From Verrucomicrobia bacterium IMCC26134 (lineage in GTDB: Bacteria > Verrucomicrobiota > Verrucomicrobiia > Opitutales > Opitutaceae), in assembly GCA_000972765.1 (NCBI GenBank), contig CP011265.1:310001-374000 (forward strand): a DNA stretch of 64,000 bases. Reading direction: 5' to 3'. Numbering within the stretch: position 1 is the first letter of the stretch; each line of letters opens with the position of its first letter. Positions 36,781 to 45,900 of the stretch are shown in pieces. Below the pieces are notes generated by a model. It had not been told where the DNA came from, ran no database searches, and saw only the letters and a program-made list of their open reading frames with translations. The translations under genes and the position numbers were made by a program.

Positions 36781-37602
36781 TTACCAGAGGAAGGTCGCTC
36801 CGCCTTGCAGCGGCACGGTGCGTGAGCGGGGGAAGCGGCCGCCGTTTAGCTCCGTCATCTCCGAGACCGAACGCCAGGCAACGTGGCCGTCCACGAAGGC
36901 GATGTTCGCTCCGCTGGCGATGGTGCCCTCGATGTGATTGGAGCGCTTTTTGAGGGATGCCGTGGTCCAGTTCCAGTTGTTGGTTCCCACGATTGCAAGA
37001 GCATCAACGACCAGTTCCCGCCGGCTGGGGGGAACGGTGGTCAGGCCGCTGCCGGCTTTGAGATCCAGGGTGGTGTATTCGGCGCGGATGCGGTCGCTGT
37101 AGTAGGCGTTGGGCGGGGAGTTAATCACTCCGACCGGGCCGGCGCCGGACTCACCGACCAGCAGGATGTAGTCGATGGTCGCGTAAGCGTAGGTGGTGAA
37201 GAGCGAGTCGTCGTCAAACTTGAGCGCGGATGGACAATACATGACGTCCCGGCCTGCTCCTTTGACCAGATCGGAGATGGTGAATTGCCTGGAGGGAGTC
37301 GAGGGGCTGCGGTCGCGGACCACATCCCACGGGAGCGCGCCGATGGTAGCGGCGGCCTTGCCCGGTTCGGAGGGTGTGCCGATCGACGGGAATCGTTGTT
37401 GGCGGTCCTCGTTCGCGGCGGCGACAAGGGAGGCGGCGATCTGGCGCACGTTGCTCTGGCAGCGGGCCCTTTGGGCTTGGGTGCGCACCTTGCCGACCAC
37501 GGGGATGATGATGGCCGCCAGAATGCCAATGATGGCAATGACGGTGAGTAACTCGATAAGCGTGAAGCCGAGGGGGCGACCGGTGGGGCGGAGCTGGTTC
37601 AT
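36781..37602 (-). CDS. Type IV pilin-like / pseudopilin protein (HxnDG type)
   Basis: 273 residues from the ATG at 37602. The open frame extends upstream but only as antisense-like Pro/Ser sequence inside the neighbouring gene. The short leader MNQLRPTGRPLG precedes [18 protein letters not shown] with Glu +5, the prepilin peptidase site. The globular part includes RCQSNVRQIAASLVAAANEDRQ, and near the end the pattern RSNHIEGT...NIAFVDGHVAWRS is the H-Xn-DG feature of PVC-group pilin-like proteins. It starts 76 bp after the stop of the giant repeat protein on the same strand with no clear terminator between, so they may be co-transcribed. Confidence 0.88.
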   Translation of the reverse strand: MNQLRPTGRPLGFTLIELLTVIAIIGILAAIIIPVVGKVRTQAQRARCQSNVRQIAASLVAAANEDRQQRFPSIGTPSEPGKAAATIGALPWDVVRDRSPSTPSRQFTISDLVKGAGRDVMYCPSALKFDDDSLFTTYAYATIDYILLVGESGAGPVGVINSPPNAYYSDRIRAEYTTLDLKAGSGLTTVPPSRRELVVDALAIVGTNNWNWTTASLKKRSNHIEGTIASGANIAFVDGHVAWRSVSEMTELNGGRFPRSRTVPLQGGATFLW

Positions 37603-37674
37603 ATTTGTGGGAGGTTCCTCGATCGGAGTGGTGCGAGGTATGCCGTCCAAACGGGCAAGACCGCGCACCAGCAC

Positions 37675-40517
37675 CTGCTTACTGGGCGGAGACCGAGAGG
37701 CGGAGGAAGCGGCGGGTGGTGGAGCCGAGGGTGGTGGTATCGGTGTAGGTGATGGTGCCTGCGCTGGAGAGCCCGGTGTAGGTCTGGGCAGGGGCCCAGG
37801 TGGAGAGATCGGAGCTGGCTTGAACGACATAGCTGAGGGAGGGGTCGGCGATGGTGTTGAAGGCGAGGGTGAGGAAGGAGCCCGAGGTGGAGAGGGTGAC
37901 GGGAGCGTTGGTGTTGGCCGCCATGGGATCGGAGCCGAGGGCGTATTCGAGGAGGTTGGAGCGGCCGTCGCCATCGGGGTCGGCGTTGTTGGCGCCGGAG
38001 GCGGAGTTGGCGCTGTCGCCGAAGTGGATCACGCGCCAGGACTGGAGCGCGCTGAGGGGGGGCGCGGTGACGCTGAGGGTGCTAGTGGCCTCGTCGTATT
38101 GGTAGCTGCCGGAGGTCCACTTGCGGGCGCCGAGCGCGCCGGCGTCGGCGGTAAAGCCGTTGACGGTGAAGGTGGCGCCGTAGGTCTTGGCGCCGCTGGT
38201 GGCGACGAGCACCCAGCTCGAGCCCGAGACCGTGCTGGTGGCGGAGGTATCAATGGAGAAGGTGCCGTTAAGGAAGGCGGGATTGGTGCCGGTGATGGCG
38301 TTGGTGATGCCATTCGCGGCGGGGGCGAAGGTGAGGGTGCCGGTGCTCGCCAGGGTGAAGCCGGCGGTATTCAGGAGGCTCAGGCTGCCCTTGTAGGTGT
38401 TGGTGCCGGCGAAGGTGACCGGGTTTGGACCGGTGAAGACCAGGTTACCCGTGCCGGAGAGCGCGGCGGTGATGGTGATCCCGCCGTTTTGGGTGTAGAT
38501 CTCGGAAGCGCTTCGGACGTTGATGGCGCCGGCGATCGTGGCGACGACGTTGCCGTTGGTGGCGTTGTGCAGGCGGCCGCCGTCGAGCACGCCGTTCGGC
38601 AGGGTGATGATGCCGGTGCCTTTGACGAGCAGGTTGCCGCCGGTGAAGATCACGAGGTGGTTGCCTGCGAAGGTGTAGTCCAAGGCGTCGGCGGGGGTGC
38701 GGAGGCTTTGCACGTCCACGAAGTAGTTTTCACCAGTAGCGGGGGTGACGGTGCCTTCCCAGTTGAGGCCGGCGTTGAAGGAGGTGGTGCCGACCGTGTC
38801 GCCGGTCAAGAGGCGGTGGCCGTCGGCCACGCCGTCGCCGTTGATGTCGCCGGGGACGGAGGCGGCGAGGGCGGGGTTGGAGCGGGCGGCTTGCTCGGCA
38901 AGGTTGTCAAAGGTATCGGAGTCGGAGTCGGTGGTGCCGTTCTGGGTGGTGATGCTGGCGAAGTAGGTGAGTTCCCAGGTATCGAGCAGGGTGTCGCCGT
39001 CTTTGTCGGTGATGGTGGCGGTGGCGAGGTTTCCAAAGGTGGCGAGCTCCCATGAGTCCTTCACGCCGTCGGCGTCGGTGTCGGGCCAGGAGGTGTCGAG
39101 AATCGGGTTGGTGCCGGCGGTAAATTCGGCTGCGTCGGTCGAGCCGTCGCTGTCGGTATCGGCGGAGCCGTTGTGGCTGAGGTCACCGAAGTTGGAGATT
39201 TCCCAAGCGTCGGTGAGGCCGTCGTTATCCGCGTCGGGGTTGGTGACGACGGTGACGGTGCCGGTGGCCTCGTCGAAGCGGTAGAAGGGAGCGGAGCCAA
39301 GGGATGACCACTTGCGGGCGCCGACGGCGGCGCCGTCAGTGACGTAGCCGGTGACGCTGAAGGAGGCGCCGTAGGTCTTGGCGCCGCTGGTGGTGATGAG
39401 CAGCCAAGTATCGCCGAGGGTGGCGCTGGCGCCGGTGACATCGAGCGAGAAGGCGCCGTTGAACACGACCGGGCCGGTGCCGGTGACGGCATTGTTCACG
39501 CCGGGAGCGCCGAGGACGAACTTCATGGCGCCAGAGGAGGCGAGGGTGAAGCCGGCGGTGTTGCTGACGGTGAGGTTGCCGGTGTGGGGGTTGACTCCCG
39601 CGAAGGTGACGAGGTTGCCGCCTGTAAGGGTGAGGTTGCCTGTGCCGCTGATGGGAGCGTTGACGAGGAAAGCGCCGTTGTTGGCCCAAAGGGTGGAGGG
39701 CTTGGTCACAAGCACGCTGCCGTTGATGGCAACGGCGGCGGTGGTCGCGGCCTGGTTGATCATGCCGCCGTCGAACTGGAGGATGGGGAAGGTGGCGGCG
39801 CCGGTGGTCTTCCAGATGAGGGTGCCGACGTTGGTGCCTGCGGTGGTGAGGATCAGTTTGTCGCCAGCGAAGGTGACGTCGCCCGTGGCGGGAGTGCGGA
39901 GACCGTTGAGTGCGACGACGTAGTTCGCTCCGGCCAGGGGCGTGGCGGCGTCTTTCCAGTTGAGGCCGGTATTGAACGAGGTGGTGCCTATGATGTCGCC
40001 GGTGATGAGGACGGTGCCGTCGCTCACGCCGTCGTTGTTGATGTCGCCCGGAATGGAAGACTGAAGGGCGGGGTCGGTGAACAGGTTGTATTCCTGCAGA
40101 TTGGTGAAGCCGTCGGCATCGGGATCGTCGGCGGTGGCTTGGCGGGCCAGAATCGCGGAGGAGTTGGCCAGGCCGGTCTCGCCGGCGAGTTTGAAGTAGT
40201 GGATCTCCCAGCCGTCAGGCAGGCCGTCTGCGTCGCTATCGCCGCTGGAACGGTAGTCGGCGGGATTGGTGCCGGCGAACTGCTCGGTGTAGTTGTCGTA
40301 GCCGTCGTCGTCCGGATCGTCCGACAGGCCGGAGTCGAGGTTGCCAAAGTAACGTATTTCCCAGGCGTCGTTCAGGCCGTCGAAGTCGGTGTCGGGGTAG
40401 CTGGAGTTGCTGTTGGGAACGGAGCCGGCGTTATACTCCTGCAGATTCGTGGCACCGTCGGCATCCGGGTCGGCGGCCGCGCTTTGGGCGAGGTTGCCGA
40501 AGTAGCTGATTTCCCAG
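37675..40517. repeat. Near-identical 2,843-bp direct duplication, copy A
   Basis: This block matches 55918-58760 at a constant offset of 18,243 bases. The only mismatch I found is C at 40442 against T at 58685, 75 bases from the right boundary. It starts 4 bases beyond the stop codon and covers the C-terminal ~950 residues of both giant proteins. Outside the block the left flanks are unrelated and the right flanks are homologous but clearly diverged. Confidence 0.95.
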
Positions 40518-42658
40518 TTATCAGGCAGGCCGTCGCCATCTACGTCGGAGGGGATGGAAGCGGTGACGGTGGGGTTGGAACCGCCGGTGTATTCGGCGGC
40601 GTTGGTGAAGCCGTCGCTATCAGGGTCGGCGGTGCCGGATTTGGTGAGGTCGCCGAAGTAGGCGGTTTCCCAAGGGTCGCTGAGGCCGTCGGCGTCGGTG
40701 TCGACAAAGGTGAAGGAGTTGGGGCCGGCGAGCTGGTAGGTGTTGATGGCGTCGTTGGTGAGGGCGCCGTTCCAGATGCGGACCTCGTCGTAGGTGGCGG
40801 CGGCAACGTTATCGCTGGCCCACATGGAGCGGCCGAGCCAGTTGTTGACGTCGTTGAGGTTGGCGAGGGTGTTGGCGGTGTCGAAGGTGCCTTTGGCGGA
40901 GAGGCCAGTGGTGGTGACGGCGGAGGCGACATACCAAGTGACGCGGGTGCCGCTGGCGAGGGATCCGCCGGTGTAGGCGGCGGGGGTGAGGGTCAGGACG
41001 ATGTGATATTTGGTGCCGAGGGTGTAGCCGAGGACGGTGTCTGAAACGCCGGTGTTCACGCCGTCAACCCACTCGGCGCGGTCTTGGGCGGCGGCGGTGC
41101 CGCGGGTCCAGGACATGAAGAGATACTCGGTGGTGGAGCTGCCGAAGTCGAAGATGCGACCCCAGTTTTGCACGGCGTTCTGGGCGGCCCAGAACTCGAG
41201 CGTCACGGGGGCGGTTTTGCCACTGAGGAGGCTGGTGCCGAGTTTGACCGCGGCAGAACTGGTGGAGGCGCCGCCGGTGAGGGTGACGGCAGTGGAGGTC
41301 TGGGTGACGGTGCCGCCGACGGCGGAGTTGGCGTCGGGGTCGACGATGGTGGCATTGGAGCCGCCGACGCTGTCGGTCAGGTTGCCATCGAAGCTCCAAC
41401 GATTGGCTAGCACGGCTTGAGTGGGGGTCCAGTTGACATTGGTGGGGCTGGAGCCGGCGGCCATTTCGGCGGCGTTGGAGGCACCATCGGAGTCTGCGTC
41501 GCCGGAGCCGTTCTGGGCGGCGATGGTGCCGAAGAAGCGGATTTCCCAGGCGTCGTTCAGGCCGTCGGCATCGGAATCGGGGGCGGAGGCGGCATTCGCG
41601 GGGTTGGTGCCGGCGGCTTGTTCCTGAAGGTTGGAGGCGCCGTCGCCGTCGGGGTCGCCGCTGCCGGACTGGGCGGTGCGGTTGACGAAGTAGGTGACTT
41701 CCCAAGTGTCGGTGAGACCGTCGGCGTCGATGTCACTTGGGGTTGAGGCGAGATTGTTGGGAACGGAGCTGGCGGTCTCCTCCTGCTCGTTGGTGAAGCC
41801 GTCGGCGTCAGGGTCGCCGGCGCCGTTCTGCGAGCTGGTGTTGCCGAAGTAGAAGATTTCCCAAGTGTCGTTCAGGCCGTCGAGGTCGGCGTCGGTGACG
41901 GCGGCGAGCGCGGGATTAGTCAGGTTGGGGGTGACGGAGGTATCGACGTAGATATCGTCGAAATAGATGTTAGTGGTGGCGCTGTTGGAGAGGATCACGA
42001 AGCTCGTGAGGGCGGACGCGGCTGAGGCGTTACGAAAGTTCCAGGTGCCGTCTGAGGAGGCGATTTGGGTCTGCGTCGCATAGGTGGCGTCTCCGTCACG
42101 CTGGACGTAGAGCTGGTAGCTGTCCGCGGTCGTGTTGATCACATACCAGACGTTATACCAGGAATTGGCGACGAGGTTGAGGAGCGGGGAGCGGTTGGTG
42201 GCTCCGTCGCGTGAGCCGAAGTTTCCGTTGGTGCCGGTGATGTTGCCCTGGATCTCGTAGCCGGTGAAGGCGGTGAGGGAGGCGGGATTGACGTAGGAGA
42301 GGCCGAAGGAGACGTCGTTGGTCAACCCGCCGATCCGGATGCGGTAGAATAAGGTGCCGCCCGAGGCGTCGGCGATGGCGGTGGGGAGGGCTTTGGCGGC
42401 GTCTCTGACGCCGGCCATGGCTAGCACTTTATTGACCGCGTCGGCGGGGTCGGCCGCGACGGCGGGGGCGGCGGTGGTGCTCTCGGTTGATACGGCCCAG
42501 CCGTTCTGGCCCCCGAGCGCGCCGGTGTTGAGGTTATTGAAGGTCTCGACGGCTTGATAGGCTGCATGGGCGGTCCCTAGAGCGCCGGTCAGGGCGAGAG
42601 CGGCGGTGAGTTTGAGGTAAGCGAGCGAACGTTTCACGGGGTGAGCTGAGGGGGTCAT
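37679..42658 (-). CDS. Giant secreted repeat protein A: LamG-like domains, TSP3-like repeats and beta-strand modules
   Basis: 1,659 residues from the ATG at 42658, which gives a signal peptide (ends GALGTAHA). Order: N-terminal jelly-roll region (~30-245, ends TNIYFDDIYVDTS), three DxDGLxDxWExxYFG repeats (~255-410), a LamG domain (~416-650, RWSFDGNLTDSVGG to YDEVRIWNGAL), four more repeats, beta-strand module 1 (~880-1140), two or three repeats, beta-strand module 2 (~1275-1535), then the shared C-terminal module (DPDGDGRSNLLEYALGSDP, SSDLSTW, RRFLRLSV). The acidic repeats look Ca-binding. No catalytic domain is seen, so glycan binding or surface display is likely. The C-terminal 950 residues are almost identical to protein B at 55922. 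Confidence 0.85.
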   Translation of the reverse strand: MTPSAHPVKRSLAYLKLTAALALTGALGTAHAAYQAVETFNNLNTGALGGQNGWAVSTESTTAAPAVAADPADAVNKVLAMAGVRDAAKALPTAIADASGGTLFYRIRIGGLTNDVSFGLSYVNPASLTAFTGYEIQGNITGTNGNFGSRDGATNRSPLLNLVANSWYNVWYVINTTADSYQLYVQRDGDATYATQTQIASSDGTWNFRNASAASALTSFVILSNSATTNIYFDDIYVDTSVTPNLTNPALAAVTDADLDGLNDTWEIFYFGNTSSQNGAGDPDADGFTNEQEETASSVPNNLASTPSDIDADGLTDTWEVTYFVNRTAQSGSGDPDGDGASNLQEQAAGTNPANAASAPDSDADGLNDAWEIRFFGTIAAQNGSGDADSDGASNAAEMAAGSSPTNVNWTPTQAVLANRWSFDGNLTDSVGGSNATIVDPDANSAVGGTVTQTSTAVTLTGGASTSSAAVKLGTSLLSGKTAPVTLEFWAAQNAVQNWGRIFDFGSSTTEYLFMSWTRGTAAAQDRAEWVDGVNTGVSDTVLGYTLGTKYHIVLTLTPAAYTGGSLASGTRVTWYVASAVTTTGLSAKGTFDTANTLANLNDVNNWLGRSMWASDNVAAATYDEVRIWNGALTNDAINTYQLAGPNSFTFVDTDADGLSDPWETAYFGDLTKSGTADPDSDGFTNAAEYTGGSNPTVTASIPSDVDGDGLPDNWEISYFGNLAQSAAADPDADGATNLQEYNAGSVPNSNSSYPDTDFDGLNDAWEIRYFGNLDSGLSDDPDDDGYDNYTEQFAGTNPADYRSSGDSDADGLPDGWEIHYFKLAGETGLANSSAILARQATADDPDADGFTNLQEYNLFTDPALQSSIPGDINNDGVSDGTVLITGDIIGTTSFNTGLNWKDAATPLAGANYVVALNGLRTPATGDVTFAGDKLILTTAGTNVGTLIWKTTGAATFPILQFDGGMINQAATTAAVAINGSVLVTKPSTLWANNGAFLVNAPISGTGNLTLTGGNLVTFAGVNPHTGNLTVSNTAGFTLASSGAMKFVLGAPGVNNAVTGTGPVVFNGAFSLDVTGASATLGDTWLLITTSGAKTYGASFSVTGYVTDGAAVGARKWSSLGSAPFYRFDEATGTVTVVTNPDADNDGLTDAWEISNFGDLSHNGSADTDSDGSTDAAEFTAGTNPILDTSWPDTDADGVKDSWELATFGNLATATITDKDGDTLLDTWELTYFASITTQNGTTDSDSDTFDNLAEQAARSNPALAASVPGDINGDGVADGHRLLTGDTVGTTSFNAGLNWEGTVTPATGENYFVDVQSLRTPADALDYTFAGNHLVIFTGGNLLVKGTGIITLPNGVLDGGRLHNATNGNVVATIAGAINVRSASEIYTQNGGITITAALSGTGNLVFTGPNPVTFAGTNTYKGSLSLLNTAGFTLASTGTLTFAPAANGITNAITGTNPAFLNGTFSIDTSATSTVSGSSWVLVATSGAKTYGATFTVNGFTADAGALGARKWTSGSYQYDEATSTLSVTAPPLSALQSWRVIHFGDSANSASGANNADPDGDGRSNLLEYALGSDPMAANTNAPVTLSTSGSFLTLAFNTIADPSLSYVVQASSDLSTWAPAQTYTGLSSAGTITYTDTTTLGSTTRRFLRLSVSAQ

Positions 42659-42848
42659 GAGGGTGTGGGAGTATAAAACGGAGGACGTGGTGAGGGTGTG
42701 TTGGTTCACTTTAGGGGCAGGGGGTGGGCCCCGGCTTCGTTTCGCTAATTCAGGGGGGGGAGGTTACTAGAGTTAGGGGCGCGGGAAGCGCGTGGGGGGG
42801 TGACTGCAGTAGTGTCCATTTAAGGGGCGCTCAGGCAACGTGGTCTTG

Positions 42849-42863
42849 GGTTTAGCGTATTCC
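42849..42863 (+). promoter_or_regulatory. Candidate LacI-family operator, copy 4
   Basis: GGTTTAGCGTATTCC, identical over 15 bases to the copy at 21755 (opposite strand). It lies 190 bp upstream of the giant protein A start, in the gap after the GH128 gene. Confidence 0.6.
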
Positions 42864-42934
42864 AAAACGTGACGTTCGGCTAGATGGCTCTGCGTCGTGA
42901 TAAACTGCGCAGAGCTGACGAGGGCGAGGACCGC

Positions 42935-45900
42935 TTACGGCGAGGTGACGCGCAGGCGCAGGAAGCCGCGGCCGGTCGGCGAGTCTTCGACGGGGGTTTT
43001 AAGGACAAAGGTGCGAATCTCAAAATCGCCGTCGTCCACCCGGGTGTTTGTTGGCGAGACGTCGGAGGCCGCCGCAGGCAGGGAAAGACCGTCCAAGCTC
43101 GTCGCTCCCTCGGGAATGAGGGTGAGGCCGGTGAAGACTTTACGCACGCGGGTCTCGAGCGTGAGGTAGTGTTTGCCAGTGATGGCACCGGTGAGCTCGG
43201 TATCGGTGAGAGTGCGGAGCGCCAGCGCGGGACCTGCGGCGGGATTGGTGGCCAGGGGATCTCCGCCCGAGAGCCACTCGAAAGCGTTGGCAACCCCGTC
43301 GCCATCGGGATCGGAGGCGAGGTCGGAAGTGCCTTGCGGCAAGGCGTAGGTGGCCGACCAGCCGGCGTAAGTGGAGACGAGGGCTTTAATGGTGAGGATG
43401 CCGGTCGTGGTGAGTGCGGTGGTGTCCCACTCCAAGCCGGCGGCGAGGGTGGGCAGGGTGAGCGCGGCAAACGTTCCAGAACGCGCGCCGGAGGTGAACA
43501 GCGTGTAGGTGTCGCCGGCGGAGAGGGTGCCGCCGAGATTGGAGACGACGAGGGTGCCGCCGTAAATGAGAGTGCCGGAGACGGCGAGAGTGTCGTGGGT
43601 GTTGAAGGTGCGATTGAGTTCGATCCGGGTGAAGGAACCCGACTGCAGCACGACGTTGCCGGCCACGGTGAGCGTGCCGACCCCGGCGCCGGGGGCGAGG
43701 GAGCCACCAGCGAGCACGTTGACCGAGCCGCCGACGGTGCCGTTGCCGCCGAGGGTGGCGGCGCTGGCGACGGTGACGGTGCTCACGGCGGTGGAGCCGT
43801 TTATTCGCAGGGTGCCCGCGCTGACGGTGGTGGCGCCGGTGTAGGTATTGGCGCCGGAGAGGGTGAGGGTGCCCGAGCCGACCTTGGTGACGGCGATGGA
43901 GCCGCCGCCGCCGCCGATGGATCCGGCGAAGTCGGTCGAAGCGTTAAGGGCGCCGACTTGAAAGGTGTTGGAGGCTGTGACACTGAGGCTGTTGCGCAGA
44001 ATGGAGCCTGGGACGCCGCTGAGGGCGCCGAAGGCAAAGGTGTTGGTCCCGCTCGCGACGCTGGCGATGATGCCCTGGAACGAAGCGGTTCCGACCGCGA
44101 TATCGTAGCGGGCGGAGGCGCTCACGGAGGCGGTCGAGGCGATGCCGGTGGACGAGGCGCCTGTATTCAAGGTGTAGTTACCGGTGAAGCCGGTGAAATT
44201 TCCGGAAAGGGTGGTGATGCCGCCGTGGGACACGATGGCGCCGGAGCCGCTGATGGTCTGGGAGAGCGTGGACGCGGTGTAGAGGTTGAGGGACGTGCCG
44301 GAGGCGAGCGACAGGGCGCCGGTGCCGAGGAGGCCAGAGCCGGTGAGGTTGAGCGATCCGCCGGTGACGGTGGTGTTGCCGGTGTGGGTGTTGGCAGCGG
44401 AGAGGGTGAGGATGCCGGCGCCATTCTTGGTGATGGAGATGCCGGTGGTGGCGCTGCCGTTGGACAGCGGGCCGGAGAGGGTGAAGTTACCTGTGCCGGA
44501 GAAAGTGAGGATGCGGGAGCCGGTGGCGAGGGAGGTGAGGGAGCCGCCGAGGGTGAGGGTGCCGGCGTCGGACTGGAGGTAGTAGTTGCCGCCGCCGGCA
44601 TTGAGGGTGAGGCCGCCGGTGATGCTGTTGTCGCCGGCGATATTGCGGAGGGAGACGACAGTGTTGTTACGGCCGCTAAGCGTGAGGGCGGCTTGGGTGA
44701 TGATCCCGCCGAGGGTGCCGTCGAGTTCAAGCGTGGAGCTGCCGGCGTTGTTGTCGCGAATCTGGATGGCAGTGACCAAATCCAAGGCGTCGGGGTGGGT
44801 GGCGCGCACGATGCCCTCGGCGGTGGTGGTGCTGTTGGTGTCGATATAAACGGTGCCGGAGAGGGAGCTGGCAGCGGCGAGGGCCAGGGTGCCGGCGCCG
44901 CTTTTGGCAAAGCCGTTTACGCCGGCGAGCGGTGTGGCGAGGGTGACGGTGTTTTGGTTGACGACGAGGGAGGGCGACGTGGTGGTGCCGGTATCGAGGG
45001 TGAGGACGGCGCCCGAGGCGGAGTCCAGGCGCCAGTTTTGCGTGCCGGAGGTGTCGCCGAAGCTGAGGGTGCCGATGGAGCGGGAGCCGTTGAGGGTGAC
45101 GGTGCGGTCGGCGGTGATGTTAATCGCACTGAAGTTGGCGGAGTTGCCGGCGCCGTTGGCGGGGAAGGCGCCATACCATTTGGTGGTGTCGCTCCAGTTT
45201 GCGTTGGAGTCCGAGGTCCAGGTGCCGTTGCCGAGCACGACGGTGGGGAGCTGGATGGAGAGGACGGTGAAGTGGGTGGCGCCGGCGGCATCGGTAGCGC
45301 TGAGGGTGAATTCCTGGGCGCCCTCGTCGTTGAAAGTAGGGGTGCCGGAAAGCACCCCGTTGGCGGAAACCTGGAGCCAGCCGGGGCCGCTGGCCTTGGC
45401 GTAGGAGACGGTGTCGCCCGGATTGGTGTCGGTGGCGGAGCCGGCGACGGTGCCGGAGTAGGCCTGGCCCTGCGTGGCGGCGGAGCCGGTGAGGGCAGTG
45501 GAGCTGAACTGGGGCGGGGTGTCGGTCACCAAGGCGGCGATCTGGGTGGCGCTGAGCGCGGAGTCGGCGAGGCGGACATCGTCGAGCAGGCCGTTGAAAA
45601 GCGGGTCCGCCGGCCACTGGCTCTTGCCAATGTAGTTGTAGTCGGTGGCGGATACGGTCGGCGTGGTGATGGTGCCCGAGACCTGGAGGACGCCGTCGAG
45701 GTAGATCTTGGCGGTGGTGCCGGACATCGTGACGGCCACGTGATGCCAGGCGCCGGAAGCGAGGGCGCTGGTTTCGATTGTGGCGGTCGCGGCGGAGCCG
45801 TTTCGAACACCAAACCGCATCTTGCCGCCCGAGCCTGGGCAGAGGTAAATGAACTGGGTGGTGTCGTTGCCGAAGTCGAAGATACGCTGGTTGTCGCTGC

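Noticed and set aside
37602-37974. Extending the pseudopilin start 124 codons upstream
   Set aside because: The added sequence is Pro/Ser/Thr-rich, overlaps the giant protein gene, and would move the prepilin leader inside the protein. The ATG at 37602 gives a proper short leader.
37193-41044. Long plus-strand open frames antisense to giant protein A, and their twins at 56063-61111
   Set aside because: They have the same low-complexity composition and are exactly mirrored in both duplication copies, as expected for shadows of the coding strand. No signal peptide or domain is seen.
37675-42000. Repetitive DNA in the giant genes as a possible CRISPR array or tandem satellite
   Set aside because: The repetition follows protein repeats of about 141 bases with varied third positions inside one gene; there are no fixed short repeats with unique spacers and no cas genes.
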